Shown: positions 1-10,319 of the stretch, piece after piece
Numbering within the stretch: the first letter of the stretch is position 1
Layout: every line of letters begins with the position of its first letter
NCBI GenBank assembly: GCA_013115135.1
Contig: JABANP010000034.1
Coordinates: 62,001-126,000, forward strand
Length of the DNA stretch: 64,000 bases
DNA from: Perkinsus olseni
Taxonomy: Eukaryota; Perkinsozoa; Perkinsida; Perkinsidae
Reading direction: 5' to 3'
Translations under genes and position numbers: made by a program
Notes under the pieces: model-generated
What the model saw: only the letters and a program-made list of their open reading frames with translations
Database searches by the model: none
What the model was told of the DNA's origin: nothing

Positions 1-69
1 GCCGCTGGAGCCTTGTACAGGAGATACCAGAACCAAAATACAGGCGACGATGTAACCAAACGGAGCCAT
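1..69 (-). CDS. Family A small secreted protein, 5' fragment (runs off window)
   Basis: The reverse strand opens with ATG at 69 and reads 23 codons to the window edge, beginning MAPFGYIVACILVLVSPVQG, a typical signal peptide (hydrophobic core, small residues before the cut). The DNA just upstream (about 80-125) resembles the DNA upstream of the next family A gene (about 830-890), with shared blocks such as GGAAACTGT and CTACGAAAC. I therefore read it as the start of a fourth family A copy. The mature domain lies outside the window, so membership rests on position, signal peptide and flank similarity only. Confidence 0.55.
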   Translation of the reverse strand, partial: MAPFGYIVACILVLVSPVQGSSG

Positions 70-158
70 TGAAGCTATAGGATGGAAACTGTCAAGGCAT
101 GCAGTACCTCGAGCCTACGAAACTAACACAAGCCTGAGTACTAGGGCTGAGATAAAGC

Positions 159-245
159 ACGGGTCAGCAGCCAAGCTTGGGAGGAGTACGGGTCAGCAGC
201 CAAGCTTGGGAGGAGTACGGGTCAGCAGCCAAGCTTGGGAGGAGT
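159..245. repeat. Tandem repeat, 3 x 29 bp
   Basis: Three back-to-back identical 29-bp units (159-187, 188-216, 217-245), each starting ACGGGTCAGC and containing a HindIII-like AAGCTT. It sits between two family A genes, downstream of copy 1. No spacer structure, so it is a minisatellite and not a CRISPR array. Confidence 0.9.
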
Positions 246-384
246 ACGGACCTTTGTAACTCTCGCCGACGAGGTTCAACCCAATCGATCCCCGGGGAAT
301 TATCTTCACAACACCCTTCGCTTATGCTATGACGTAAAACGCCAAAGGCAGCGAGCATGAGCCATTGGATATCGAGTTCAAAGA

Positions 385-807
385 TCAGCATCGACCAAAT
401 CTCCGGGCCACTCTTCCATGGAATAATTTGTATCTCATTTTTACTTCAAGCTCATCCTTCGACTCCTTGTACTCGATTCGTCGCATGTCCTCCAATTTTA
501 CATCACAGTAGAAAAGGCCGCATCCCCAGGCCCCCGCCTTAGTGTCGATGATACCAGAGCTTGGGTCGAGCTCATAGCCGATCCCTGTTACCAGTCTTGA
601 CGGACGTCTAACCTTCTGAGGTGAGGACCGGAGAAAATGGACCTTACTGAAGGTCATGTGGGTGGAGTTCACGAAGGACAGACGAAACTCTTCTCCCCAA
701 ATGAACCCGTAGCCGACGTGACAGTACTCTTTACCAGCTAGACTGGTGGTAGAACTTTGTACGCACAGTGATGATACCAGAAGTAGGATCCAGGTTAACT
801 TAGCCAT
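385..807 (-). CDS. Family A small secreted protein, copy 1 (140 aa)
   Basis: Single exon with an ATG start. Residues 1 to about 20 form a signal peptide (MAKLTWILLLVSSLCVQSS). The mature part shares a fixed pattern with the copies at 1572-2024 and 3293-3751: G-K-x-Y-C near the N-terminus, EFRLSFVNSTHMT, G-I-x-Y followed by SGIID, a D-x-R-R-I/M-E-Y motif, and a basic tail ending in Cys. The lone early Cys and the terminal Cys could pair. Divergence between copies is high in the middle while the core motifs hold, which suggests a functional diversifying family. No known domain is recognised. Predicted to be secreted; function unknown, possibly host-facing or cell-surface, which is inference only. 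Confidence 0.8.
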   Translation of the reverse strand: MAKLTWILLLVSSLCVQSSTTSLAGKEYCHVGYGFIWGEEFRLSFVNSTHMTFSKVHFLRSSPQKVRRPSRLVTGIGYELDPSSGIIDTKAGAWGCGLFYCDVKLEDMRRIEYKESKDELEVKMRYKLFHGRVARRFGRC

Positions 808-1571
808 TTAAGTGAATCGACGGGGCATAGCGGAAACTGTGAGGGCATGGAGTGACTGCACGTGGTGCTAGGTCTCTACGAAACATGAGGCAAGTCAAGA
901 GGGTGGTCTAGCTGCCACGCCCGGATAACTTCTCTAAGTCAGTTCGATGACGGCCAATGACCTCCAGCCTGTTCAAGGCGGATGAACACCCAGCCTATTC
1001 CGCAGCGCGTCACAGGCCCACGGTGACGCCGGTGTTGACGTCACCACTGAGGGATCTGCTGCTGCAGGGAGAGGTCGAATGTTGCTGATGATCACAGCGG
1101 CTTCAACTCTGCTCCACCCAGTAACTTGCCCCCAGACAGTGGACCGCAACTGGCCAACAAAATACTCCAATAGGAGCTCCAAACCAACCAAGTGGGACCA
1201 GTTCTTAACAGCCACATGCGACCGGTACCTATCGATCCGAGTGAAGCTTGATTTGCTAGATGAAAGGCTCAGGATGGGGAAAGGACCTGGTCCCGGGCAG
1301 CGAGATTGGTGGGTCATTTGAGCTCAGGGCGGTAGCAGGGATGCAGTTTGGGCACCAGCTCTGAGTTCACTCTAGTGCCACTAGGGGAGGGGCGTGGCCA
1401 AGGTGTGATTGTTCGAGTTCCCTGTCCACGGTTACTAAACTCAAACCTCTCCTCCGAGGAACTGGCCCACGAAGGAGCCGCTTAGCGGCGCCCAGCCAAA
1501 GGGGTCGCTAGAGAGAATGGGATAACCCAGAAAAACGAGAGAAACCTGGGTAAAAGAAATCTGATAATGTC
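808..1571. other. Intergenic, family A copies 1-2
   Basis: About 760 bp without a supported gene. The first ~80 bp are the upstream flank of copy 1, similar to the flank at 80-125. Open frames at 973-1317 (-) and 1079-1321 (+) overlap each other and show no family features. Confidence 0.5.
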
Positions 1572-2024
1572 CTACCAACATTCCCAGAAGGTTCGTGTCT
1601 TCCGGGGGAGGGCTGTGCCTTTCTTCAACTTCAGCTTGATAACATCCCTCGAGCTGTCATACTCCATTCGATGCAAGTCTACTGGTTTCACGTGAGCAAA
1701 ACGCAGCCATTTGTAGACCCTGAACTCCTCAGCCAGGTTATCGGCATTGGCGTCAATGATACCAGTGGTACTGTTATACTGGTAGGGGATACCGGTTACC
1801 AGCGGCCCACGAATCCTCTTAGACCCGCACTTGGAACCGTAATACGAAGTGAGATTGTAGGTCATATGAGTAGCATTAACGAAGGATAGACGGAACTCCA
1901 AGCCACCAACCAACAGGCTACCGAAGTAGCAATAGTCCTTCCCAACCGGACTGCTGTGGGCGGAGAAAACCAAGCCGAGGATGACGACGATGAAGGAAGC
2001 TAGCCTGGGCATTGATGACTTCAT
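1572..2024 (-). CDS. Family A small secreted protein, copy 2 (150 aa)
   Basis: Single exon; the first ATG gives MKSSMPRLASFIVVILGLVF, and the second Met (residue 5) would align better with the other copies' starts. A signal peptide is followed by GKDYCYFG, LEFRLSFVNATHMT, GIPYQYNSTTGIID and DLHRMEYDSS, all matching copies 1 and 3. N-glycosylation sequons (N-A-T, N-L-T, N-S-T) are frequent, as expected of a secreted protein. An extra Cys (in GSKCGSK) is absent from copy 3. The last residues are ECW, so the near-terminal Cys is kept. The 3' flank (TCTGATA..., GAAGGTTCG) is also shared with copy 3, supporting tandem duplication. Function unknown. Confidence 0.85.
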   Translation of the reverse strand: MKSSMPRLASFIVVILGLVFSAHSSPVGKDYCYFGSLLVGGLEFRLSFVNATHMTYNLTSYYGSKCGSKRIRGPLVTGIPYQYNSTTGIIDANADNLAEEFRVYKWLRFAHVKPVDLHRMEYDSSRDVIKLKLKKGTALPRKTRTFWECW

Positions 2025-3292
2025 ATGAACGACTGAGAGAAAACTGTAAGGGGTGGAGTGTAAGTGGACCAGCGCCTACGATTGGTCCAATCGGATTGGA
2101 GCATGGGAGCTGGGGGAAAGAATGCGTGACGTCATCAGCGTGACACCGGCCACGTCTCGGGGAAGTCGGTGGAGCATCTGTCCCAGTAGGGGTTCACAGC
2201 TGCTGCCCGAGTTTATTCTACCGTGGGAAGCGGTAGTAATGAGAGTTAAAAAGCAGGAGCTTCTTGTGGGAGAAGCGGGGCGTTGCCGAGATTTGGTTTG
2301 GCCCAAATTTGTGCTGCCCCTAACCCTAACTGAGCCCCAGGAAGGCTCCAAGCCATGGCTCCACCTAAAGAGTCCTACGGTGACTGCAGTTCACAGTTGC
2401 AGGCCCGAGGAATGTTCGGGGGCTAGGGAAGCTGAGAGAGTAACTCGAAGCGAACGTTGATTGCACCTCTGCAGCATCAGCGGGACAACAACGATGATTT
2501 CTTTGTCGATTATGATACCACCCTTCGCTGGCTTCTTCTGATGCGGAACCTTCGAAGCCCTTACGAAGTGGGTGGTAACTTGCTCCAGAAGCTTAGTGAT
2601 AGCATGCTGTTCTGGCGTGAGGACTGACTGTGCCCCAGCTTGTGAGATCATGGGTTATTTACGAATGGCAACATCATACACGGGACCATCGAGAAGAATC
2701 GTCAAAGACACCTAGTCAAGACTTTACAGTGACTTCCACAGCATGGGTTGTGCAGCATAACAGGCTATTATGAATAACGTTGTACTATGGGGCGGCCACC
2801 GTCCTTCAGTCCCCTCTCACCTGCAAAATCTATTCATGGTGACATTCCCACTCACTCAAGTGTAGACGTCGTCGTCGCTCCGAGCTGACCATCTCAGCTT
2901 GGAAAGTTTTAAGAGTGTCTTCAGAACTTCCGTCTTGCCGTATATCCGTTTCGAAGATGTTAGCCGAATACGAAGGTGGTGGGAGTTAAAGCCCAACAGG
3001 TTGCAGACGTCCCCCCACGGACGAAATTGCCCCATCCTAGAGCCTGTTAACTGTGAGGACTAAGATAATTCTGAGTCAAGCTGCGACTGCCAAGTCCACG
3101 TCCCTATCCGGACCAGTGCTCGAATTGCCTGCCGATATTGACTGAACGCAAACCTCGTTTCAGCGGACGTGCCTTACGACTGAAGCTGCTGGGCACCGCT
3201 CACTCAGTCGGGCGACCGGATCGAACCAGGATAAAAAAGGGTTGAAAAGCCGAGTTAAAAGTCCGTAACAAAAATCTGATACAGTATCTTGC
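2025..3292. other. Intergenic, family A copies 2-3
   Basis: About 1.27 kb with no gene I can support. One ATG-started minus frame at 2391-2651 (86 aa, MISQAGAQSVLTPEQHAITK...) reads more protein-like than chance but has no recognised domain and no splice partners I could place. The plus frame 2053-2460 overlaps it and looks spurious. Confidence 0.4.
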
Positions 3293-3751
3293 TTAGCATC
3301 TCCGGAAGGTTCGCGCCCTTCGCCTGGAAATAACCGGTCCTCTTTTAACCCTCATTTTCACTTCATCCACCGAGCTATTATACTCCATGCGGCGTAAGTC
3401 CTCAGCCTTGACGTGATTGAAAGGGTACCAGCGATAAGCCCTCAACTCCTTAGCCCTGCTGCTGCCGACGTCGGCGTCGATGATGCCGGAGGTGCTGTTG
3501 TATTGGTAAGGGATACCGGGTACCACTGGTCCTCGCATGCTCTTGACGTTGCGCTTGGAGCCAGACTCAGAACCAAAGTACGAAGTGAAGCTGAAGGTCA
3601 TGTGGGTAGCATTGACGAAGGATAGGCGGAATTCTTCGGTGACGACAAACATCACGTTACCAAAATAGCAATAGTCATTCCCAACCGGACTACTGTGGCC
3701 GCACAACAGCAAACCTAGAACGAGGGTGATGATGGAACCTAGCTTGGACAT
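3293..3751 (-). CDS. Family A small secreted protein, copy 3 (152 aa)
   Basis: The frame is open upstream to 3841, but the Met at 3751 (MSKLGSIITLVLGLLLCGHS) starts a good signal peptide and aligns with the other copies, so it is taken as the start. Family signature: GNDYCYFG, EEFRLSFVNATHMTF, GIPYQYNSTSGIIDA, EDLRRMEYNSS, and a basic R-R-R-A-R-T-F tail ending in Cys. It is closest to copy 2. Several N-x-S/T sequons. Predicted secreted; function unknown. Confidence 0.87.
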   Translation of the reverse strand: MSKLGSIITLVLGLLLCGHSSPVGNDYCYFGNVMFVVTEEFRLSFVNATHMTFSFTSYFGSESGSKRNVKSMRGPVVPGIPYQYNSTSGIIDADVGSSRAKELRAYRWYPFNHVKAEDLRRMEYNSSVDEVKMRVKRGPVISRRRARTFRRC

Positions 3752-4633
3752 TGGCCGATTGGGGACGGAAGAGAGTAACTGCATGAGATAACACTCTGAC
3801 CATCGCGGAGAAGGGGTGTGGTGGAGGCCGGAAGACTGCAAGACTACAGCTGCGAGCCATCGTCAAACTGATCTGCAGAAGGAGAGTTGCACGAAGAGGC
3901 ACGAGGGGGAACAACGCATCACGTCACGTGACCCACGCAATGGCTGCGACATAGGTGGCGTCACCATTGGAGTCACCCTCGCGCCTGGCTTGGGAGGAAA
4001 CCCTCGAGTACGAATGAAACTGTTGCTTGCAACGGAAGATAGACGCATCGCCGGGAACCAGACCGGCATAGGGCATAGCCATGGATCCTGTCGTGGGCAT
4101 ACAGCCCGTCCAACCCAAAGTTTCTGTGATAGCTCAAGACTTGCTCTTGACAAAGCAACGGAGTCGTCGGTTCGGCGAGTGATACCACGAAAAAATCGTT
4201 CCTTCCACCGTGGTCCGTTCTCCATAGCGTCTCAAGCGGCTCGACGATCTACAATGTAGAGCGACTGTCACCTGTCAGAAAGGAGGAAGGACACTATGAC
4301 ACGGCGAGGAAATTACGCAGCCGGAAGTAGATTGACACCCGAAATGCTCCGAGTCTCACATCCAACTCGAATCTTGGCAGGGAAATTCACAAGGATGCCT
4401 GGGCCGGTATGTGGACCCAGATCATGATCCGGAGCAATATTGATCCGCCGCCCTGAACCAGGTCACATCAAGATCCGTGAGCTCTCACCCAAGATTGAAC
4501 CGGCAACTCACACAACCCCACTTCTCTTATCATCACAACGAGAGCGTCTTGGAATACATGGTAATGTTGCTGGGAGAAGGGTCTGGCAATCAGGAGCTGA
4601 CGATACTCACGAGCTATCTTCGAGTACAGCTCC
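3752..4633. other. Intergenic, no confident gene
   Basis: Between family A copy 3 and the 3' end of the disordered-protein gene. A minus frame at 3924-4118 (MGWTGCMPTTGSMAMPYAGL...) and its neighbours in other frames (3863-4225, 3973-4188) cannot all be real, and none is recognised. The plus frame 4477-5049 (190 aa) is antisense to the gene at 4634-7634. Confidence 0.4.
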
Positions 4634-7600
4634 TCACCGCTCGTCAGATGGCCAGCGGCCGTCCAGGGAGTCACTGTATGGTGAGCTCATCACCGATACG
4701 TACTCACTCTCCGGCGAAAGGTCCACATCATCAGACTCTTCACCGCCTTCCTCGGGCGGTCGTCCTGGGGTGCTGTGCCAGGCGCTATCACACACCGGAG
4801 CCGGACAGCCTGCCGTGGGCGCCTGGTCGGCACCCATCCGATGCGGGCTCGTTTCGCGGTCGATTTTGGCATAATCATCTCGTGCGGCTTCATGATAACC
4901 TACTATATTATCCGTGCCACACCGTTGTTGGGGAGCAACCTCCACCTCCTCCCTCCGAGCCTCAGAGATCGGAACGCTTCCTCCGTCATTCATGCCCAGC
5001 TGCCATGAATCCCGCTGTGAACCCCACTGCCTTCCATGGCTGGGGCTAGATACACTAGCGTCCTGAACAGCCGATCGTCGCCTCACAACGCTTCCATCGT
5101 TCCCAACAGAATATGAGTCCCGCCGATTCTGTTGGGCTCGATCAAGACCGTTACCGATAGCAGGAGGTAAGTATATCGAACAGGGTATGAGCTCAATGCC
5201 GTCGGGGACGTCCGGCACGAAGGTGATGTCTCTCCAACCGCCCGCTGGTATGAATATAGTGTGCTCTACGTAGCCCTCCAATCGTGCTCCCATAGGGGCG
5301 AATAACACCCGTGTCGGTGCCGGTGGCGGTTGTGCAGCAGGCACGGACTCAACGCTCGGAGCTGGAGGGGGCTTCACCTCGAACGGATCCTCCCATTCAT
5401 TCTCGGGGTTACGTGACCGGAAGGAGCTTGCAGCCTCGCGCAGTTCCTTTTTGAACTGCTGATAACCGTCGCTACGATAATCTGATGCTTGCCGCCTCTG
5501 GCGAGGAGAGAGCTTCCACGTAGAGTGGATCCGTGACGCTCGAGCCTGCCAATCGAATGGAGCACTGAAAGGAAATGATGGACTGACAAGAAGACTAGTA
5601 CACGAAGAACTCACCCAAAATCGGTGGTTCCAGCACCGTACTGCCGAGGAGTCTCTTTGGTATCCACACGCCCCATACTCCTATTAATCTCCTGGCGTCG
5701 ATGCTGCTCGAGTGCACACTCGCCCACGGATCTGGTAGACTGCTGAGATGCCATCGTCGGAACTAGGGGGTTAATCCGCGTTGAACTGCCGAATCCGCTC
5801 CCCGATCGACTCGACCTCCCCCATTTAGCGGTGGCTGGGCTTCTCGTGTTGCCTTCCGAAGGTTGAAGTACCTGCGGCAACCTTTGACAGCCAAGTGAAG
5901 GCAGATCCTCCCCACCTCCTGCTCATCCTCTCGGAAGCTCGAACCCCGGCGATGGTTGGCAATTATCTGTGAGCGAGCAATTGCTTTACTCAGCCTCCTG
6001 CTCGCTCTTCTGAGTTCGCTTCCGCCATCAATTGCATCGTCGGCTTTACCAGTACCAGGGAAAGACATGTTGCCGAAAGACAGTAGGCCAAAGCCTCCAC
6101 AAACTGAGAGTCAATCTAAAATACTCAAGAACCCCACCGGCGGCGCCGACTGTGATTTGCAACGAAACAGCTGGCAACAGACGAGAGCATCACCCTCGGA
6201 AAACAACGCTGTGGATCCAAGTCCCCACAGTAATGTACGCGGCATGCACAGTTGCTCTTTGGAGTGTCTCTTCAGTTCAGAAGAGTGGCCAAGTTAGCAT
6301 CAGGATGCACACCGGTGGCGGCCGATGTCCTCCCCACTCGACTCAGAGGGGCTCGGTTGATTGAGCACCTGACTCAACAACAAGTTGGCAGTATCGATCC
6401 ACCGGCTGGGACCCACCGGAGAGTATTCAGGTCGTCGTGTTCCGTAGCGAAGGGATAGAAGCCTCTTCTGTTGTCAACAACCCTCTTGTTTTCCGTTGCC
6501 GTTCTTTCCTCCCACGAGAACGGGTTGAAAGTCGCAGCCCGGCCCTGATACGACCAGCCTCGCTAATGCCAACGATTGACGGAAAGGGGCCTACCGTGAA
6601 GTGCTTCTTTGACTTGAGGCCCTCGGCGACCCCTCTCTTTGGGCTCAAGTCTCGGCTACTATTCTCGTCATCAGTATACCCCCGCAGTATCCCCAGCCCG
6701 TGATCCGAGGCTGCCCTTGAGTGCTCAGTCTCGGGATGTTTGCGTGGTTCTCCCGGTAGCTCCATGCCATCAGCTAGCTTGGCAGATCCGCTACTCAAGT
6801 GGGAGTGCAAAGCTGATAGAGCTCAGGTACGGCAAATCGGCGGAGATTCTAACTTACCCGGGGCAAGCTCACCAACATCGGCTGAAGTGCCATAACTCCT
6901 CAGAGTGGCTTCCAAATCAGCCACTTCGGCTATGTCATCGTCCTCAGCGCCGAGCTGAGCAGAGCTGACTGGCCACTATCCCACACGGACTGAACGTGTC
7001 CTACCGCAGCGGCTACTCCTCTCCCTCTCTGCAGAGCATCGTATCCATAGCTACGTTGGCTGTATCGACTCCCGACGGACGAAGCATCAGAACGAAATGA
7101 ACAACAGGACTTGGGGCTCATGTCGTGAGCAACATAGTCGTTGTCGAATGGAGCCTTGGCTGAGGCACTCTCCTCCCCGGGGCGGAGAATCTCTCGACGC
7201 CCAGCTCGACTGCGGTGACTTGCATCGGATACACTAGATACCTATACAGTAAACCTCTCGGAAAGTAATGGAACACACAAAATGCAAATCTGAAATCTCG
7301 CAGACTTACCTGACTTGGGGCGGGTGAAGGGGGAGTCTCACAAGGCCTGTTCGCACGTATGAGGATCTTGGCCAACTCCGTGAAGTGGACCCCACGAGCC
7401 TTCTCGTTATGGGTGAGCAGCACGACGACCTCCTCAGGAACTCCAATACCCATCATCTCGAGCTCTTCCAAAAACCTGGCACACTGGTCGACACGCAAGC
7501 CTGTTCCCACTGCGTGCATACCTTCTAGTAGTGATATGACCATAATCCCATCTCTCGAAGAGCCGCTTCACACCTGGGCCTTTGGATTCCCAGAACTCCT

Positions 7601-7634
7601 CAGACGGACTCGGGTGAGGTCGATTTACAACCAT
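4634..7634 (-). CDS. Multi-exon protein: small helical/EF-hand-like N-terminus, long Ser/Arg-rich disordered tail
   Basis: Start ATG at 7634 (MVVNRPHPSPSEEFWESKG). A 40-nt intron joins FERWDYG to LRVDQCARFLEELEMMG, giving an N-terminal helical segment (to about residue 90) that resembles a degenerate EF-hand or calponin-like region: LFERWD, then L-T-H-N-E-K, then HFTELAKILIRAN. Further exons (about 7118-7260, 6840-7040, 6427-6810, 5895-6068, 5612-5895, 4634-5580) encode low-complexity Ser, Arg, Pro and acidic sequence; for example the 5895 junction joins FREDEQE to VLQPSEGN in frame. A compact Pro/Phe segment (FIPAGGWRDITFVPDVPDG) lies in the last exon. No family is recognised. Several junctions, including the middle ones, are by-eye and uncertain. 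The C-terminus SDER* is followed by a donor-like GTGAGG, so the true end could lie further downstream. Confidence 0.55.
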
Positions 7635-8126
7635 GATCCTCTAGCTAAAGAGCTACAATAAGTCACACGAGGGTTAAAACAAAACACAGCTCACCCTCTA
7701 ATGAACTGCATCCTACTACAACAAAGCAGTTCGGGCTTCAGAACAGGCACAAGCCCCTCATGCACACGACAAATTCTTCCAGGCCAATACCCTCAAAGCC
7801 TCTGCAGCGCCAACATAATTTACAACGCAATCCTAATATCTGAGGAACGTTGAAGTCTACTTCTGATTGAGAGACTAGCAGATTAGCACGTCCAGTGAGC
7901 ACACACTCAGGAGCTTTCCTCCTGATGTCGAGTAACGAAAAATATGACGATGAATACAGGACTACTAAGACTAGACTTCTTTCTTCAATCAAAACCATAC
8001 TTATATCTGTGGTGTTGTGGTGGTGAATGAGAGGACAGACAACTTAGCTGTACTGGATGAAATAGTGTGTATAGAGGAGATAAAATGAGATCTTAGAATA
8101 GCACTGAAAAATCGATGAACACGCTA
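7635..8126. other. Intergenic / UTR region
   Basis: About 490 bp between the transporter 3' end and the start of the 4634-7634 gene. It holds one ATG-started 86-aa minus frame (7738-7998, MVLIEERSLVLVVLYSSSYF...) with a hydrophobic start but no recognised domain. Most of the stretch is probably transporter 3' UTR. Confidence 0.35.
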
Positions 8127-9992
8127 TCAAACAAAGAGGTTTATCGTTGCAGTTATCCAGAGAAGAACAGTTATACTTACAAAAACGATGGTCAAAACGG
8201 GCCACAATCTCCTGGTGCTGTTCTCTTTCTTTTGCAAGGCAGCATAAACCAAACCCGGGAATCCACAGACTAGCGGAGCTGCCAAGTAAGACGAAATGGA
8301 GCCGATGAACGAGGCAACATTGGGAACCTGACAGTCAAGGGATTACAATCTGACACAATAAAACCAGACAACTCACCATAAGAGCGATGAGAGTACAAAA
8401 GGTAATAGAGAAGAAAGGAGCGCCATATTGCATTAGCACTGAGTCGACACCAACGACCGACTCGATCCACCGGCAAAACACGAAGAAGGGATTCCTCACT
8501 GGGGAATCATCAACCTACCAATAAGACGTATACATCTCATGGTCTGAGAGCCGCTGTTTAGCTTACTGTTCCCTTCCCCGCCCCCAGCTCGAGAGCTTTG
8601 TAGAAGCCAGCTAGTCCAGGTAAAAGGTTCATCGGGCCGGCCACGAGCAGCATGACAGTCAGGCCTATACGACAAGCGAGAATGAGGTGGTCTCCAGACG
8701 AGTAGTTTTGCATGAAGTTAGGCTTAGTGTCGGTAAGGAACGACAAGTACCTTAACAAGAAGCACGTTGTACACCCACACTGAGGATATGTCTTCTTACA
8801 CTGCGATACCCATGCCCAAGTAGATGAAGGTAAGAACAACACCAGCTATCACATTAGACATCGTACGTCTCATCGTAGTCGGCCGGGACCTAAGAAGCCA
8901 CCCAAAGATGACAATGCCTATAGACGAAAAGCGGAAGCCGATGAAAACCATCTTACATCTCAGCCGCCACTTTTACAGATGGGACTTGGTTCATCAGCCC
9001 AAACATGCACACAGCAAAGGTACTGAATGTGCTCATATTCACCCTAGCCTCCGATACACTCATTGAGAGACGTGCCTAGGGAAAGAAAGAATGCAGATAG
9101 TTCAACTCGATTGGCTGAGAACAATGTACCTCATCGCCGTGCTCCTCGATGAGGGTAGGTGCTCTGATGAGCACCACGGTAGCCGTCAAAACAACAGCCC
9201 AAATTGAAAGGGAAGATACGTAACGAAGGACGGATATGCTGACACAACACAAAGGGCACACTCTATTCACATGAAAGCCTCTTGCATGGCCAACCTACCT
9301 TTTAGAGACCGACATGGGATAGATGGCCAAGTATGCACATGCCACTATACAGAGCTTACGGAAGACCTCAGGGTCGACTCCTTGCACGAAGTCGCCAGCA
9401 ATAGAAGGGATGAAGTCTCCGAGGAATACAAGATAGCTAACGCAGGTCATCATGCAGTAGACAAAGGCCCAGAGCTCGAAGAAAGCCAACCGAGGAGGGA
9501 CGCTTGAAGGGAACATCTGAGAGGCTGAAGGTGAACACATGCAGGAGAGAGCAATGATCCTCACCGCGTAATAGCCGTCCGTCTCGTCCTCTGCAGTGCC
9601 GCCCTGGACTTCATTCTTAATACCAAGACGGACCAAGGCCCAATCAACAACAGCGCCATAAGTATGCAGACCGGTCTTAGTGACGGCAGTGAACAAGATA
9701 AGATTGCTTACAACAGCAATGCATGCACAGACGACGAAGCAGATGCTGCCAACCAAAGGCCCGCTGCCAAGCATAGCATAAGGTAAGGACAACGCACCTG
9801 CCCCTAGGGCAGCTACCACCAACAGCAACGTAGTTGACAAGAAAGAACCTATATAAGATGACGCATGGCATTGTGGTATGCAAAGGTCGGCATACCAGGC
9901 CCGAACAGCTTCTCGGACTGCTTCTCATGCTTGTAGGAAACATCCGCGGACACCAGTAACCCTTGAGTAAGACCACGATTGAAGACGGTCAT
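8127..9992 (-). CDS. Amino acid/auxin permease (AAAP, Aa_trans) family transporter
   Basis: ATG at 9992 (MTVFNRGLTQGLLVSADVSY). The first membrane region GAGALSLPYAMLGSGPLVG matches the AAAP hallmark 'GaGvLaLPyA' in TM1. Later exons supply the other helices: an LWAFVYCMMT helix, IWAVVLTATVVL, a MSTFSTFAVCMFG helix, a NVIAGVVLTFIYLGMG helix, IGLTVMLLVAG, and SFIGSISSYLAAPLVCGFPG, ending with ITVLLWITATINLFV*. Introns are 45-55 nt, for example the one ending CCCTAG/GCACGTC near 9072. Such carriers move neutral or cationic amino acids, usually with protons or sodium, across plasma or lysosome-like membranes; the substrate cannot be told here. Oddity: between the cytoplasmic N-terminus and TM1 (about 9845-9860) the frame changes with no normal intron, so either a frameshift or an unusual splice is present. 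Confidence 0.82.
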
Positions 9993-10319
9993 GATTACGA
10001 AGCCCCAATATCAACTACTCAACATAGCAACTTGTTCGACATCGCGGAATGAACGCTTGATTGAAGTTGAATCGGGCTGCTTGAGTGGTGCAGATTGTGC
10101 GCTATCGAGGCAAAAAGCGCACGCCCGACTGAACGCGCGGACAAGAAATATTATCGAGCATCCAGCCTGCGTCGAGTATCGTTGTAAAGAGATTAGACGC
10201 ATCGGAGACGGCTCACGGTTGTTGATTACAGGATGTTAGACGCGCACTAGCTGAATTATTCTCTCGTACTAGCTAAATTGTCGTTGTGTCCGATTGCTAA
10301 GTTGGGCACCTTGTGGGAG
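9993..10319. other. Divergent intergenic region (transporter / coiled-coil gene)
   Basis: About 330 bp between two divergently transcribed genes, so it should hold both promoters. I see no clear TATA or initiator motif. A direct repeat-like pair TACTAGCTAAATTG / ACTAGCTGAATTA lies at about 10240-10275. Confidence 0.4.

Noticed and set aside
159..245. Possible CRISPR-like repeat
   Set aside because: Units are directly adjacent with no spacers, and the genome is eukaryotic.
4477..5049. 190-aa plus-strand ORF
   Set aside because: Antisense to the disordered-protein gene at 4634-7634, whose exons chain in frame.
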